From Nitrospirota bacterium (GTDB lineage: Bacteria > Nitrospirota > Thermodesulfovibrionia > Thermodesulfovibrionales > JdFR-88): 64,000 nt of DNA. Shown piece after piece: positions 41,493 to 50,300 of the stretch (positions are counted from its first letter, which is position 1; each line of letters opens with the position of its first letter). The notes beneath the pieces were generated by a model. That model saw only the letters and a program-made list of their open reading frames with translations. It was not told the DNA's origin and made no database searches. A program made the translations under genes and the position numbers. The stretch is from contig JAKBYX010000011.1 of assembly GCA_021840255.1 (NCBI GenBank), forward strand, positions 1 to 64,000. Reading direction: 5' to 3'.

Positions 41493-42349
41493 ATTCAGGG
41501 ACCTGCGGGGCCGCCTTCAACATGGCCCTTGACGAGGCGCTGGCCCGTTCGGTAAAGGAAGGCCTCGCTCCCCCGGCCATACGTTTCTACGGCTGGGACC
41601 GCCCCTCACTGAGTCTTGGCCGTTTCCAAAAAAAGGAGCATTTTTCCCACAATAAAGCCGGGCTTGACCTGCAGTTCATCAAAGAAAGCGGCATCCCGGT
41701 GGTGGTCCGTCCCACAGGTGGGAGGGCCGTCCTCCACGGCAATGAGCTGACCTACAGCCTGGTTTCCTGTTACGAAGGCGCATTCGAGGGGAAAGACCTC
41801 TTCGGATGTTATGCCGTTATAAGCCAGGCCATGGAGCGGGCGTTGCGGCGTTTTGGCGTCCCGGTAGAAGTGAAAATGAACCGGGCGAGCGTTGCCAGCG
41901 GCATGGCCCAGGGGTTTTTAGCGGGCGGATACAAAGAAAAAAGGGAAAGAGATGATCCGGGAGATAACCACTTGGCCGGGGGCAAAAGGCCGGGCAGGAC
42001 CTTACCTTGCTTCGGGTCCGTGTCCTACGCGGAGATGACCGCAAACGGCAGAAAGATCGTAGGGTCCGCGCAGAGACGGTGGACGGAAGGCTTTTTGCAG
42101 CAGGGGTCCATACCGTTTGAAATTGACGGGCATCTGGGGGAAAAGGTATTTCGGGGATGTTTTGATCCTCGAATGATGGCGGGCCTGGCAACGCTGGTAC
42201 CGGGCGCAAACCTCGCTCTTTTTAAGCGGTTTCTTGCGGAGGAGTTTGAGGAGGTCCTTGGGGTTCCTCTGGCGCCGTCGGAGCCGGCCCCCCAGGAGCT
42301 TGCTCTTGCCGGGGAGCTTCTGCCGGGATATGAGTCCGCGTGTTTCTGA
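41474..42349 (+). CDS. Octanoyltransferase LipM-like / lipoate ligase family
   Basis: Transfers octanoyl or lipoyl groups to carrier proteins such as GcvH or LbpA. 291 residues: MSFRLIDSGTCGAAFNMALDEALA, RPTGGRAVLHGNELTYSLV near 78, and LPCFGSVSYAEMTANGRKIVGSAQRR with the LipM catalytic Cys and the conserved lysine. Between these there is a roughly 30-residue hydrophilic insertion (KEKRERDDPGDNHLAGGKRPG) not usual in the family. Its 3' end is overlapped in antisense by the next gene over 128 bp. Confidence 0.85.
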   Translation: MSFRLIDSGTCGAAFNMALDEALARSVKEGLAPPAIRFYGWDRPSLSLGRFQKKEHFSHNKAGLDLQFIKESGIPVVVRPTGGRAVLHGNELTYSLVSCYEGAFEGKDLFGCYAVISQAMERALRRFGVPVEVKMNRASVASGMAQGFLAGGYKEKRERDDPGDNHLAGGKRPGRTLPCFGSVSYAEMTANGRKIVGSAQRRWTEGFLQQGSIPFEIDGHLGEKVFRGCFDPRMMAGLATLVPGANLALFKRFLAEEFEEVLGVPLAPSEPAPQELALAGELLPGYESACF

Positions 42350-43229
42350 AATAATAGGAAAAAGCGCTTCCTAAAAGAGAAAGCCCCATATAGCGTCCAA
42401 GGGCATAGCTTGCGATCTGGTATGGCAATATGATTACGATGCCTATGATGGGGATCAGCTTGAACGGATACCCGATCACAAAAAGAAGGAACATGGCCAT
42501 CCCGTAAGCGGTCAGCAGTGCGCTGTACCCCCAGAATCCCTTGGGGTGATCGGAGAGGAACCTTGCCGCTTTCCTGATCGACGGCCATGCCCGCTCCCCA
42601 TCCATCACTACAATGCTTGCCCCGTAAGCCCCAAGCGTCAGGCTTCCATAAACCGCAAGCAGCCCGGCCAGCAAGATGAACATATTCAGGAGGACCTCAA
42701 GCATCAGCCCCAGGAAAGAGCTTGCCTGTTTGAGGGCGTCCGAAAGATAGACCGCTCCGCCCACGGCCACCCCCAGCACAATGAAGGCGGCGAGGGTGAA
42801 AACCCCAAGCAGCATATAGAAGTTGGCAAGGGGGGTGAAATGCTTTTTTGCCTCAAGGAAAAAGAGTTTGAGCCTGAAAGTCTCTTTCCTGTTTTCAAGT
42901 GTGCGGGCTATAATTCCCATAGACCCTGCGACAACGTACATCCATATGAAAGCCGCAAAAATGGCGTAAATAAAGATGCTGGCCAGCACAAGAGCGGCAA
43001 CCCAGACATACCCGCTCATAAAGGCTTCCTTCAGGCTTTCGAGGAACTGGCCGGCATTGGCGGCCGCAAGCTCGATGCCTGCAACCATTATGGCAATAAA
43101 GAGCGGTATGCCTACTATAATGAAAAAGGCCGCCAGGTTCAGGATAGAGGCAGCTACTCTCAGGAGTACCAGGTGCCACCTGTGATTTATTACTGAGAAC
43201 CCTTCTTTTGCGGAATCGGAAAAAGTCAT
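42222..43229 (-). CDS. Multi-helix membrane protein, function unknown
   Basis: ATG at 43229 gives 335 residues; the track start at 43313 adds a non-family extension. About six to seven membrane helices (LNLAAFFIIVGIPLFIAIMVAG; ASIFIYAIFAAFIWMYVVAGSMG; MLLGVFTLAAFIVLGVAVGG; MFLLFVIGYPFKLIPIIGIVIILPYQIASYALGRY). The plan resembles DUF7847/glycerophosphoryl-type membrane proteins, though no family is claimed. The last 45 residues are proline-rich and disordered (APGGPAPTAPEEPQGPP) and are coded antisense to the lipM-like 3' end. Upstream of the cyclase on minus. Confidence 0.75.
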   Translation of the reverse strand: MTFSDSAKEGFSVINHRWHLVLLRVAASILNLAAFFIIVGIPLFIAIMVAGIELAAANAGQFLESLKEAFMSGYVWVAALVLASIFIYAIFAAFIWMYVVAGSMGIIARTLENRKETFRLKLFFLEAKKHFTPLANFYMLLGVFTLAAFIVLGVAVGGAVYLSDALKQASSFLGLMLEVLLNMFILLAGLLAVYGSLTLGAYGASIVVMDGERAWPSIRKAARFLSDHPKGFWGYSALLTAYGMAMFLLFVIGYPFKLIPIIGIVIILPYQIASYALGRYMGLSLLGSAFSYYFRNTRTHIPAEAPRQEQAPGGPAPTAPEEPQGPPQTPPQETA

Positions 43230-43322
43230 GTTTTTAATTCTACCAGACTCCGGATAAAAAAAAGATGCGGACTGGAAAAAGGCGGGGTTGGCACGGTTTG
43301 CGCATTGCGGCATTGATTTTTT

Positions 43323-43970
43323 TCAGGGAAGCGGACGGAGGTACGCGCGGGCGGGGGCGGCTTCCAGCCCCTCTATCTTGAGAGGCAGGCATATGAGCTC
43401 ATAGTCTCCGGGGACGGCCATGGAGAGGTCCAACGCCTCGATTATCCATATCCCGGCCTCAAGGAGTATTTTGTGCACCAGGGTCCCTCCGCTTAGTCCG
43501 CCCACGGACAGGTAGTCGATCCCGACGGCGCGGACCTTTTTTTGGGCCAGAAAATTCGCGGCCTCTGCTCCAAGGTGTATGAATTCCTTGCGGAAAAGAC
43601 CAGGAGAGCGGCCCCATAAGGCGGAGTTTTCCGTTTTAAAGAGTATCCTTTCTCCCTGGCGTATGCCCTGCGTTTCCAGTTCCTCCTGCCCGATCTCGCC
43701 GCTGCCGCCATTAGTGCCCTTGGCGAGTATCACCCTGGCTGGGCCCAGCAAGGCGCCAGGCGGAATCCCGGCAATGCCGGTTGCCCCTGGAATATAATGG
43801 AGGGGGGCATCCACGTGCGTTCCGGAATGGGCACCCATGGTGATACGGGAGACGTTCGCTTCATCCCCAGCCTCGATGTCCTGCAGTTTCTCCAGCTCAA
43901 CCCGCGGGTCTCCCGGCCAAACCGCCATACCTGCTCTTATCGTGACAGAGATGTCTATCAATGTGTCCAT
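43323..43970 (-). CDS. Cyclase family protein (kynurenine formamidase-like)
   Basis: 215 residues of the metal-dependent cyclase/formamidase family. MGAHSGTHVDAPLHYIPG near residue 45 is the hallmark HxGTHxDxPxH motif that holds metal; WPGDP near 18 and an acidic FRKEFIHLGAEAANFL follow. Family members hydrolyse N-formylkynurenine, isatin or act on other cyclic amides; substrate here is unknown. It stands alone, on minus, convergent with nothing. Confidence 0.88.
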   Translation of the reverse strand: MDTLIDISVTIRAGMAVWPGDPRVELEKLQDIEAGDEANVSRITMGAHSGTHVDAPLHYIPGATGIAGIPPGALLGPARVILAKGTNGGSGEIGQEELETQGIRQGERILFKTENSALWGRSPGLFRKEFIHLGAEAANFLAQKKVRAVGIDYLSVGGLSGGTLVHKILLEAGIWIIEALDLSMAVPGDYELICLPLKIEGLEAAPARAYLRPLP

Positions 43971-44090
43971 GGTATCCGCTATTTTTATGATAACGCCATT
44001 TGCTCTTTAAGCGTGGGGGTATTTTTATAATGTATGGAAATTGCAAAATTATTTTAAAATATATAACGTCCACAAGGAGGCAAAGCCTGA

Positions 44091-44915
44091 TTGGAAATTT
44101 CAAATGAGGGATCCGGATCCATGCAACAAAGGAAACACATCCGGTTGTCCGCCCATAACGCAAAATCTCTGAAAATAGCGCTCAGAAACAAGGCGCTCAG
44201 CGCCATTTCAAAAAAAGTCAGATTAAGAGACATAAGCATAGGAGGGGTGGGGCTGCACATCCCGGACGCCCAGACGATAATTTCCGAAGCCATTTATATG
44301 GAGTTTGCCATCCTTCTGCCTAATGAGGAGATCTGCTGGCTTGCCGGAAAGGTCGTCTATGTGAACGGCGATATCTGCGGTATCCAGTTCCGGGAAGATT
44401 TTGAGCAAAAGAAACTCTCCCGGCACATCCTGCAAATAGAGAGGGAACTGCGCGGCTATGAGAAATGGGGAGGAGGCCGCGGGCATACCGCGCTCAGCCT
44501 GGACATTCTTGAAGCCGTATGGGGAGAGGCGGCTGCCCCTGAAGGGAAAAAGATACTTTTTGTTTCCTCTGCAGGCGAACCTCCTTCATTTTTCACTGGG
44601 GGATATGAGATAAAAGTGCTAAGGGAGCTTGGAGAATGGAAAAAATTTTATCCTGACCTTGTTTTTGTGGATTCAGACAACCTGACGTTCGGCGCTTATC
44701 TCCAGTTCCAGGATATGGAACGTCATCCGTTGATCAGGGAGACCCCCGTTTTTATATTTACCAACAGCGATCACGAGGCGCGCTATTTCACCGTTAAGGT
44801 CAGCTCCGGTGAGAGCTTTTCATGTTCAATGCCGAAAGAACGGTTCAAAAAAGAGATTCCCGGCATCATGAACCTTCTTTTAAGCAAATATGGGAGGCGG
44901 GGCCGTTATATTTAA
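44091..44915 (+). CDS. PilZ-type protein with degenerate receiver-like C-terminus
   Basis: 274 residues. RKHIRLSAHNAKS (near residue 15) and DISIGGVGL (near 48) are the RxxxR and D/NxSxxG c-di-GMP-binding motifs of PilZ. The C-terminal half (from KKILFVSSAGEPP; LVFVDSDNLTF; TPVFIFTNSD) has the strand order of a response-regulator receiver, with an aspartate after VFV but no clear conserved lysine, so it is probably degenerate. TTG start lies ten bases after GGAGG. Convergent with pilR, 51 bp away; could couple c-di-GMP to pilus use. Confidence 0.75.
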   Translation: MEISNEGSGSMQQRKHIRLSAHNAKSLKIALRNKALSAISKKVRLRDISIGGVGLHIPDAQTIISEAIYMEFAILLPNEEICWLAGKVVYVNGDICGIQFREDFEQKKLSRHILQIERELRGYEKWGGGRGHTALSLDILEAVWGEAAAPEGKKILFVSSAGEPPSFFTGGYEIKVLRELGEWKKFYPDLVFVDSDNLTFGAYLQFQDMERHPLIRETPVFIFTNSDHEARYFTVKVSSGESFSCSMPKERFKKEIPGIMNLLLSKYGRRGRYI

Positions 44916-44966
44916 CTTGCAATTCTCCGCAGCTTGCTGCATGGCGATTCATTCGAGAAAGAGGTT

Positions 44967-46325
44967 TTATCCGATATCGTATTTGGCCAAGCGGTGCCTG
45001 AAGGAGCGGAAGCTCAAGCCAAGGAGCTTGGCGGCCTCCGCTTTTCGTCCGCCTGATTGGCCCAGCGCCTTAAGCAGATAGTCTTTTTCCAGCCCTTCAA
45101 GGAGTGTTTCCAACGCGAACCCATTGCCTATTTCATCCAGGTGTCGCTGCCTTCCGGAACAATCGCCGGTTATCTCGTCAGGGACGTCCTGTACGCTTAT
45201 GACGTCCTGGTCACTAAACAGCAGTATTCTCTCCACGATGTTTTCAAGCTCCCGGATGTTCCCCCTCCATGTGTGGTTGATAAGCAGTTCGAGGGCGCCT
45301 TTTCCAAAACGTTTTTCTTTTTCCCGCTTTTTCAGAAAATGCTCGATCAAGGCCGGGATGTCCTCTTTCCGCTCCCGCAAGGGGGGCAGATGGACCGGGA
45401 TGGCGTTCAGCCTGTAAAAGAGGTCCTCCCTGAAAGAGCCGTTCCTGACGGCCTCTTTTAAATCCTTATTGGTGGCGGAAAGGATTCTCACCTCCACGGT
45501 TATGTCCGTTGTGCTTCCCAGCCTTCGGAATGTGCCGGTTTCGATGACGCGCAGGAGCTTTGATTGAAGCTGCACGCTCATCTCGGCTATCTCATCCAGG
45601 AAGAGCGTCCCCTTGTCCGCCACCTCGAAATAGCCCTGCTTGTTCTGCGCGGCCCCGGTAAAGGCCCCTCTCATGTACCCGAAAAGTTCGCTTTCAAGCA
45701 GCCCTTCGGGAAGGTTGGCGCAGTTTATGGCCACAAAATTGGCGTCCTTCCTTGGGCCCAGGTTATGGATGGCATTGGCGATCAGGTCCTTGCCGGTGCC
45801 CGATTCCCCGGTTATAAGTACGCTGGCCCTGCTTTCAGCCACACGGGGGAGCATACGGAGGATCTCTTTCATCCGCGGGCTTCTGGCCACGATGTTCTCA
45901 TCCGTTCCGGCCTCGGCCCTCTGGCGCAAAAGAGAAAGCTGCCTCTGCATCTTCTGCTTGTCCAGCGCCTTGTTGACCATGATCCGTATCTCGTCTATCT
46001 TGAACGGCTTATGGACATAGCCGTAGGCGCCCATTTTCATCGCTTCCACGGTGGACTCCATTGTGCCGAAGGCGGTTATCATAATGATCGCAGTGTCCGG
46101 GCTGATCTCCCTCGCCCGTTTGAGTATTCCAAAGCCATCCACGCCCGGCATTCTTATGTCCGTGATCACCAGGTTGAATATCTCGCTTTCGAGGGATTGA
46201 ATGCCCTGGGTGCCATCCGCCGCAGTGAGGACGTCAAACCCCTCCTGTTCAAGGAGCATCTTTATGATCTCCCTCATGTGTCTCTCGTCTTCCACAACGA
46301 GTATCTTTTCTTTTTGCTTAGACAT
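44967..46325 (-). CDS. pilR: PilR-type sigma-54 response regulator
   Basis: NtrC-type activator. 452 residues: receiver (VITDIRMPGVDGFGIL, phospho-Asp near 53), AAA+ domain (GESGTGKDLIANAIH; RGAFTGAAQNKQGYF with the GAFTGA loop; FLDEIAEMSV) and Fis-type helix-turn-helix near the end (ALGQSGGRKAEAAKLLGLSFRSFRHRLAKY). It overlaps pilS by 8 bp; gene order pilB-T-C-S-R identifies the pair. Should activate sigma-54 pilin promoters, probably elsewhere. Confidence 0.93.
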   Translation of the reverse strand: MSKQKEKILVVEDERHMREIIKMLLEQEGFDVLTAADGTQGIQSLESEIFNLVITDIRMPGVDGFGILKRAREISPDTAIIMITAFGTMESTVEAMKMGAYGYVHKPFKIDEIRIMVNKALDKQKMQRQLSLLRQRAEAGTDENIVARSPRMKEILRMLPRVAESRASVLITGESGTGKDLIANAIHNLGPRKDANFVAINCANLPEGLLESELFGYMRGAFTGAAQNKQGYFEVADKGTLFLDEIAEMSVQLQSKLLRVIETGTFRRLGSTTDITVEVRILSATNKDLKEAVRNGSFREDLFYRLNAIPVHLPPLRERKEDIPALIEHFLKKREKEKRFGKGALELLINHTWRGNIRELENIVERILLFSDQDVISVQDVPDEITGDCSGRQRHLDEIGNGFALETLLEGLEKDYLLKALGQSGGRKAEAAKLLGLSFRSFRHRLAKYDIG

Positions 46326-47919
46326 TCGCAGGCGCCTTTCCGCTCACAGGCAGAGTGACCGTGAACTCAGTCCCCCTGCCCGGTTCGCTTCTGAACCGGA
46401 TGTTGCCGCCGTGGTCTTCCATTATGCGCAGGGCTATGGACAGGCCCAGGCCCGTGCCCGCGTCCTTGGTGGTGAAGAACGGGAAAAAGACCTTTTCGGT
46501 GTCTTTAGGGTCTATGCCCTGGCCCGTATCGGCAAATTTTATTCTGACAACGCCGTTTTCTTTTTTCCCTGAAACGGTAAGCACACCACCGGCGGACCCG
46601 TTTGCGGACATCGCCTCGAAGGCGTTCAGGACAAGATTGTAAAAGACCTGCTGGAGCCGTCCGGGGTCCGCCGTCACGCGCAGGGTTTCTATGTCCGGCC
46701 TTATCACGACCCCGGCAGGGGCGGATTTGCCCAGTATCTCTAGGGTGCTCTTAAGAAGCACATCCAGTTCAACCGGCTCTGGTTCATTCTTTGCCGGTCT
46801 TGAGTACATAAGGAAATCCGTTATTATACGGTTAAGCCTGTCTGCCTCCGACAGGACCATCAGCATAAGGGATTCCTGCTGCTCGCTGCTGGTCCCTCCG
46901 CGATGGAGCATTTCAACCGCCCCCCTCAGGGAGGCCAGGGGGTTTCTTATTTCATGCGCTATGTTTGCCGAAAGCTCCCCGATGGCGGCCCATTTTTGCC
47001 TCAGCTGCATCTCCTGCTGCATCTTTTTTATTTCGGTCAGGTCGGAGAATATGCAGATATATCCCGTGGGCTCTCCCTGGGCGGTCTTCATGGCGGAAAT
47101 CGTAAGCCCGATCGTCTTTTTCCCCCCGGACATCTCTCCTTCAGCCCGTTCGAACGGCTTGTTCAGGTCCTTGATAAAGGGGAAGATGCTTTGTATCCGA
47201 ATATCTTCCTCCACTGCCCGGTCCAGCCCTGTTATGGCTTCACCGGCCCTGTTGAGCGACAATATCCTCCCCTCCGCGTCTGTTGTCATAAGGCCGCTTG
47301 GCATGTTCTCCGCCACTTCCTTGTTGAAGACGCTCAATTTCCTGAAATCCGTCAGCCTTTTTTCAAGGGTGAGGGAAGTTCTCTCAAGGCTGGAAGAAAG
47401 CTGGCCGGTCAGGTAGGCGCATACGTAAAGGGCCACTATGTTGGAAAAGATATTGTAAAGGAAATCTTTTTCATAGAGGACCAGCCCGTAAGGCACCGGT
47501 ATCATACGCCAGTACTGAAGGTCCAGCATTGCCCCGTATAAGATGCTCGACAAGGAGGCCGTCACAAACGCGGCCCTTTTGTCTATTACGGTCCCGGAGG
47601 CGATGACGATGAGGATAAGGAGAAAGGAAAACCAGCTCTCTATTCCCCCCGTGAAATAAATGAGGGCCAGCGCCGCGAAAACGTCCAGCACTACCTGGAC
47701 ATATGCGAATGGTTTAGGTTTCGCCCTTTGAAGCAGAAGGGCGTATATTATCGTCAGACCATAGAGGACCTCTATCAGGTTGAATACGGCCTTCGGGTAT
47801 GGAAATGCCCCATTGCCAATCGAGAAAAAGGCAAAGGACCCCAAAAGCACAGTCACGAAAAAGGCCCTGAAAGCGATTAGGGCCTTTATCTTTGACATAT
47901 GCGGGTCCGTCTTGCCCAT
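46318..47919 (-). CDS. pilS: PilS-type sensor histidine kinase
   Basis: 533 residues: about six N-terminal membrane helices (1-165), PAS domain (LTTDAEGRILSLNRAGEAITG near 212), HisKA box SANIAHEIRNPLASLRGAVEML near 315 (the phospho-His in AHEIRNP) and HATPase (FYNLVLNAFEAM; FADTGQGIDPK; DAGTGLGLSIALRIMEDHGG). Membrane topology is like PilS, which senses pilin abundance in the membrane. It lies between pilC and pilR. Confidence 0.92.
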   Translation of the reverse strand: MGKTDPHMSKIKALIAFRAFFVTVLLGSFAFFSIGNGAFPYPKAVFNLIEVLYGLTIIYALLLQRAKPKPFAYVQVVLDVFAALALIYFTGGIESWFSFLLILIVIASGTVIDKRAAFVTASLSSILYGAMLDLQYWRMIPVPYGLVLYEKDFLYNIFSNIVALYVCAYLTGQLSSSLERTSLTLEKRLTDFRKLSVFNKEVAENMPSGLMTTDAEGRILSLNRAGEAITGLDRAVEEDIRIQSIFPFIKDLNKPFERAEGEMSGGKKTIGLTISAMKTAQGEPTGYICIFSDLTEIKKMQQEMQLRQKWAAIGELSANIAHEIRNPLASLRGAVEMLHRGGTSSEQQESLMLMVLSEADRLNRIITDFLMYSRPAKNEPEPVELDVLLKSTLEILGKSAPAGVVIRPDIETLRVTADPGRLQQVFYNLVLNAFEAMSANGSAGGVLTVSGKKENGVVRIKFADTGQGIDPKDTEKVFFPFFTTKDAGTGLGLSIALRIMEDHGGNIRFRSEPGRGTEFTVTLPVSGKAPANV

Positions 47920-47935
47920 TTAAAACTGCCTTTTT

Positions 47936-49156
47936 CTAGTGGACAAGCTGCATTATCTTGAATATGGGCATATACATGGCCACAACTATGAACCCCACGG
48001 CCCCGCCCAGGAAGACCATCATGAGGGGTTCTATCATGGAGGTCAGGCCGGACACGGCGGCGTCCACCTCGTCATCATAAAAATCCGCTATCTTGTTGAG
48101 CATGGAATCAAGGGCGCCTGCCGACTCGCCGACCGAGATCATCTGCGTGACCATGCTTGGGAAGACCTTTTCCGTGGCGAGCGGCTCCGCGAGGGTCTTG
48201 CCTTCCTGCACGGCTTCTTTCACTCTTACCACCGAACGCTCGATCATCTTGTTACCCGCGGTCTTTGCCGTTATATCGAGCCCCTCCAGGATGGGAACGC
48301 CGCTGCTGACAAGGGTGCCAAGAGTCCTGGTGAACTTTGCCACGGCCACCTTGAGCAGGAGAATCCCGAAAATGGGGAGTTTTATGAACACGCCGTCCGT
48401 TATAAGTCTGCCCTTCGCCGTTTTCCTGAACTGGAGAAAGGCTACGTTGAGCACCACGATAAGCACAAGCAGTGAAAGGCCGCCTTTGCCTCCCAGGAAG
48501 TGGCTCATCGCGACAACCACTTTCGTGGGGCCGGGCAGGTTGCCGCCCAGGGAAGTGAACATCTGCGAGAACGTGGGCACCACATATATCATGATGATGG
48601 TTATGACCGCCACGGCGACCAGGCTTACCACTATGGGGTAAGTCATTGCGCTTTTAACCTTCCTTTTAAGTTTGATCGTTTTTTCCATGTATGCCGCAAG
48701 CCTGGTCAAAACGGTATCCAGTATGCCGCCGGCCTCTCCAGCGGCAACCATGTTCACATAGAGCTCATCGAATACTTTGGGGTGCTTTCTCAGCGCGTCA
48801 GCATAAGTGGAGCCCCCTTCCACTTCGCCTTTTATCTCACGGATCACGGAGGCGAAGACCTTGGTGGCCGCCTGGCCTGCGAGTATGTCCAGAGCCTGCA
48901 CCAGGGGCAGTCCGGCGTCTATCATCGTGGAGAACTGCCGGGTGAAGATGATCACGTCCTTGTCCTTGACCTTACCCCCGAGCCCGAAGGGCATTTTCAA
49001 GGGTGCGGCCTCTTTCTTTTTCTTCGTTACGGAGGTGGCGATTATGCTCCTTTTTCTTAGCTGAGCTATTACTTCCTCCTTCGATCCGGCCGTTATCTCT
49101 CCGGCCTCGACCGCCCCTGCCCTGGTCTTTCCGGACCACTGAAAAACTGTAGCCAT
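47936..49156 (-). CDS. pilC: Type IV pilus inner-membrane platform protein PilC
   Basis: 406 residues of the GspF/PilC family: two homologous cytoplasmic helical domains (FTRQFSTMIDAGLPLVQALDIL near 90; FTRTLGTLVSSGVPILEGLDI near 295), each followed by membrane segments, and a C-terminal helix pair (MMVFLGGAVGFIVVAMYMPIFKIM). Anchors the PilB/PilT motors. It is between pilT and pilS, 4 bp from pilT. Confidence 0.95.
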   Translation of the reverse strand: MATVFQWSGKTRAGAVEAGEITAGSKEEVIAQLRKRSIIATSVTKKKKEAAPLKMPFGLGGKVKDKDVIIFTRQFSTMIDAGLPLVQALDILAGQAATKVFASVIREIKGEVEGGSTYADALRKHPKVFDELYVNMVAAGEAGGILDTVLTRLAAYMEKTIKLKRKVKSAMTYPIVVSLVAVAVITIIMIYVVPTFSQMFTSLGGNLPGPTKVVVAMSHFLGGKGGLSLLVLIVVLNVAFLQFRKTAKGRLITDGVFIKLPIFGILLLKVAVAKFTRTLGTLVSSGVPILEGLDITAKTAGNKMIERSVVRVKEAVQEGKTLAEPLATEKVFPSMVTQMISVGESAGALDSMLNKIADFYDDEVDAAVSGLTSMIEPLMMVFLGGAVGFIVVAMYMPIFKIMQLVH

Positions 49157-49160
49157 CCTG

Positions 49161-50255
49161 TCACCTCCTCAGATTGGGAGCTTTTTCTTTTTCTTTTTTG
49201 ACTGTTGCAAGGAACTCATCAAGAACCGGCGAGTGCCCTGCGGCTTCATCCAATGAAATCAGGTTCCTGTTCATAAGGTCGATAAGGGACTGGTTCATGG
49301 TCTGCATGCCCGAATGCGACTGGCCGGTCTGCATGATGGAATATATCTGGTGCAGCTTGTCTTCCCTTATAAGGTTCCTTATGGCGGGTGTGGGTATGAG
49401 CACCTCAACAGCCATCACCCTGCCGGGCCCGTTTTTTTTCGGTATGAGCTGCTGAGCAATTATGGCCTCAAGCACAAAAGAGAGCTGTACGCGGACCTGC
49501 TCCTGCTGGTGCGGGGGGAATACGTCCACTATCCTGTTTAATGACTGCACGGCGGAGTTTGTGTGCAGGGTGGCCAGCGTAAGGTGGCCTGTTTCCGAGA
49601 CCGTGAGCGCAGCCTCTATGGTCTCCAGGTCCCGCATCTCGCCCACCAGGACCACATCCGGGTCCTGTCTCAGGATATGCCGTAGGGCGTTTTTAAAGGA
49701 CAGGGTGTCGGCGTTCACTTCCCTCTGGTTTATGAGCGCTTTCTTGTGCATATGGAGGTATTCTATCGGGTCCTCCACCGTTATTATATGGCAGTGGCGC
49801 TCCGAGTTTATGAAATCCACCATGGAGGCAAGAGTGGTGGATTTGCCGCATCCCGTGGGGCCGGTCACCAGGACAAGCCCGCGGGGCTTTCTCGCAACGT
49901 CGGTCAGGATATCCGGCAGTCCCAAGTCGCGGAAACTCTGCACGGCGAAGGACACGGACCGGAAGACCCCGGCCACGACCCCGCGCTGCATGAAGATGTT
50001 TCCCCTGAAGCGGCTGACCCCTTTTAAGCCGAAGGAAAAATCCAGCTCGCTTGTCTCCTCGAAATGGTGCTTCTGGTTGTCCGTAAGCACACTGTAGCAA
50101 AGACTCTTGGTGTCCTCCCCGTTCAGGACCTCCTGCTGTTCCATGGGCAAAAGGCTGCCGTCTATCCTGAGCCTGGGCGGGCTTCCGGTTGTGATATGGA
50201 GGTCGGAGGCCCCCCTGTCGACCATCGTCTTTAAAAGCTCATATAAAGAAACCAC
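49161..50255 (-). CDS. pilT: Twitching motility retraction ATPase PilT
   Basis: Hexameric ATPase for pilus retraction. 364 residues with PAS-like N-domain, Walker A GPTGCGKSTTLASM near 128, Asp box and Walker B ILRQDPDVVLVGEMRD near 190, His box TGHLTLATLHTN and the PilT-specific AIRNLIRE retraction motif near 292. It uses GCGKST where PilB has GSGKTT, as in true PilT proteins. Charged C-terminal tail of about 20 residues. Confidence 0.96.
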   Translation of the reverse strand: MVSLYELLKTMVDRGASDLHITTGSPPRLRIDGSLLPMEQQEVLNGEDTKSLCYSVLTDNQKHHFEETSELDFSFGLKGVSRFRGNIFMQRGVVAGVFRSVSFAVQSFRDLGLPDILTDVARKPRGLVLVTGPTGCGKSTTLASMVDFINSERHCHIITVEDPIEYLHMHKKALINQREVNADTLSFKNALRHILRQDPDVVLVGEMRDLETIEAALTVSETGHLTLATLHTNSAVQSLNRIVDVFPPHQQEQVRVQLSFVLEAIIAQQLIPKKNGPGRVMAVEVLIPTPAIRNLIREDKLHQIYSIMQTGQSHSGMQTMNQSLIDLMNRNLISLDEAAGHSPVLDEFLATVKKEKEKAPNLRR

Positions 50256-50300
50256 CCTCTTTTTACCTCCTCAAAAATCAAAAAATCAAAAAATGCCATG

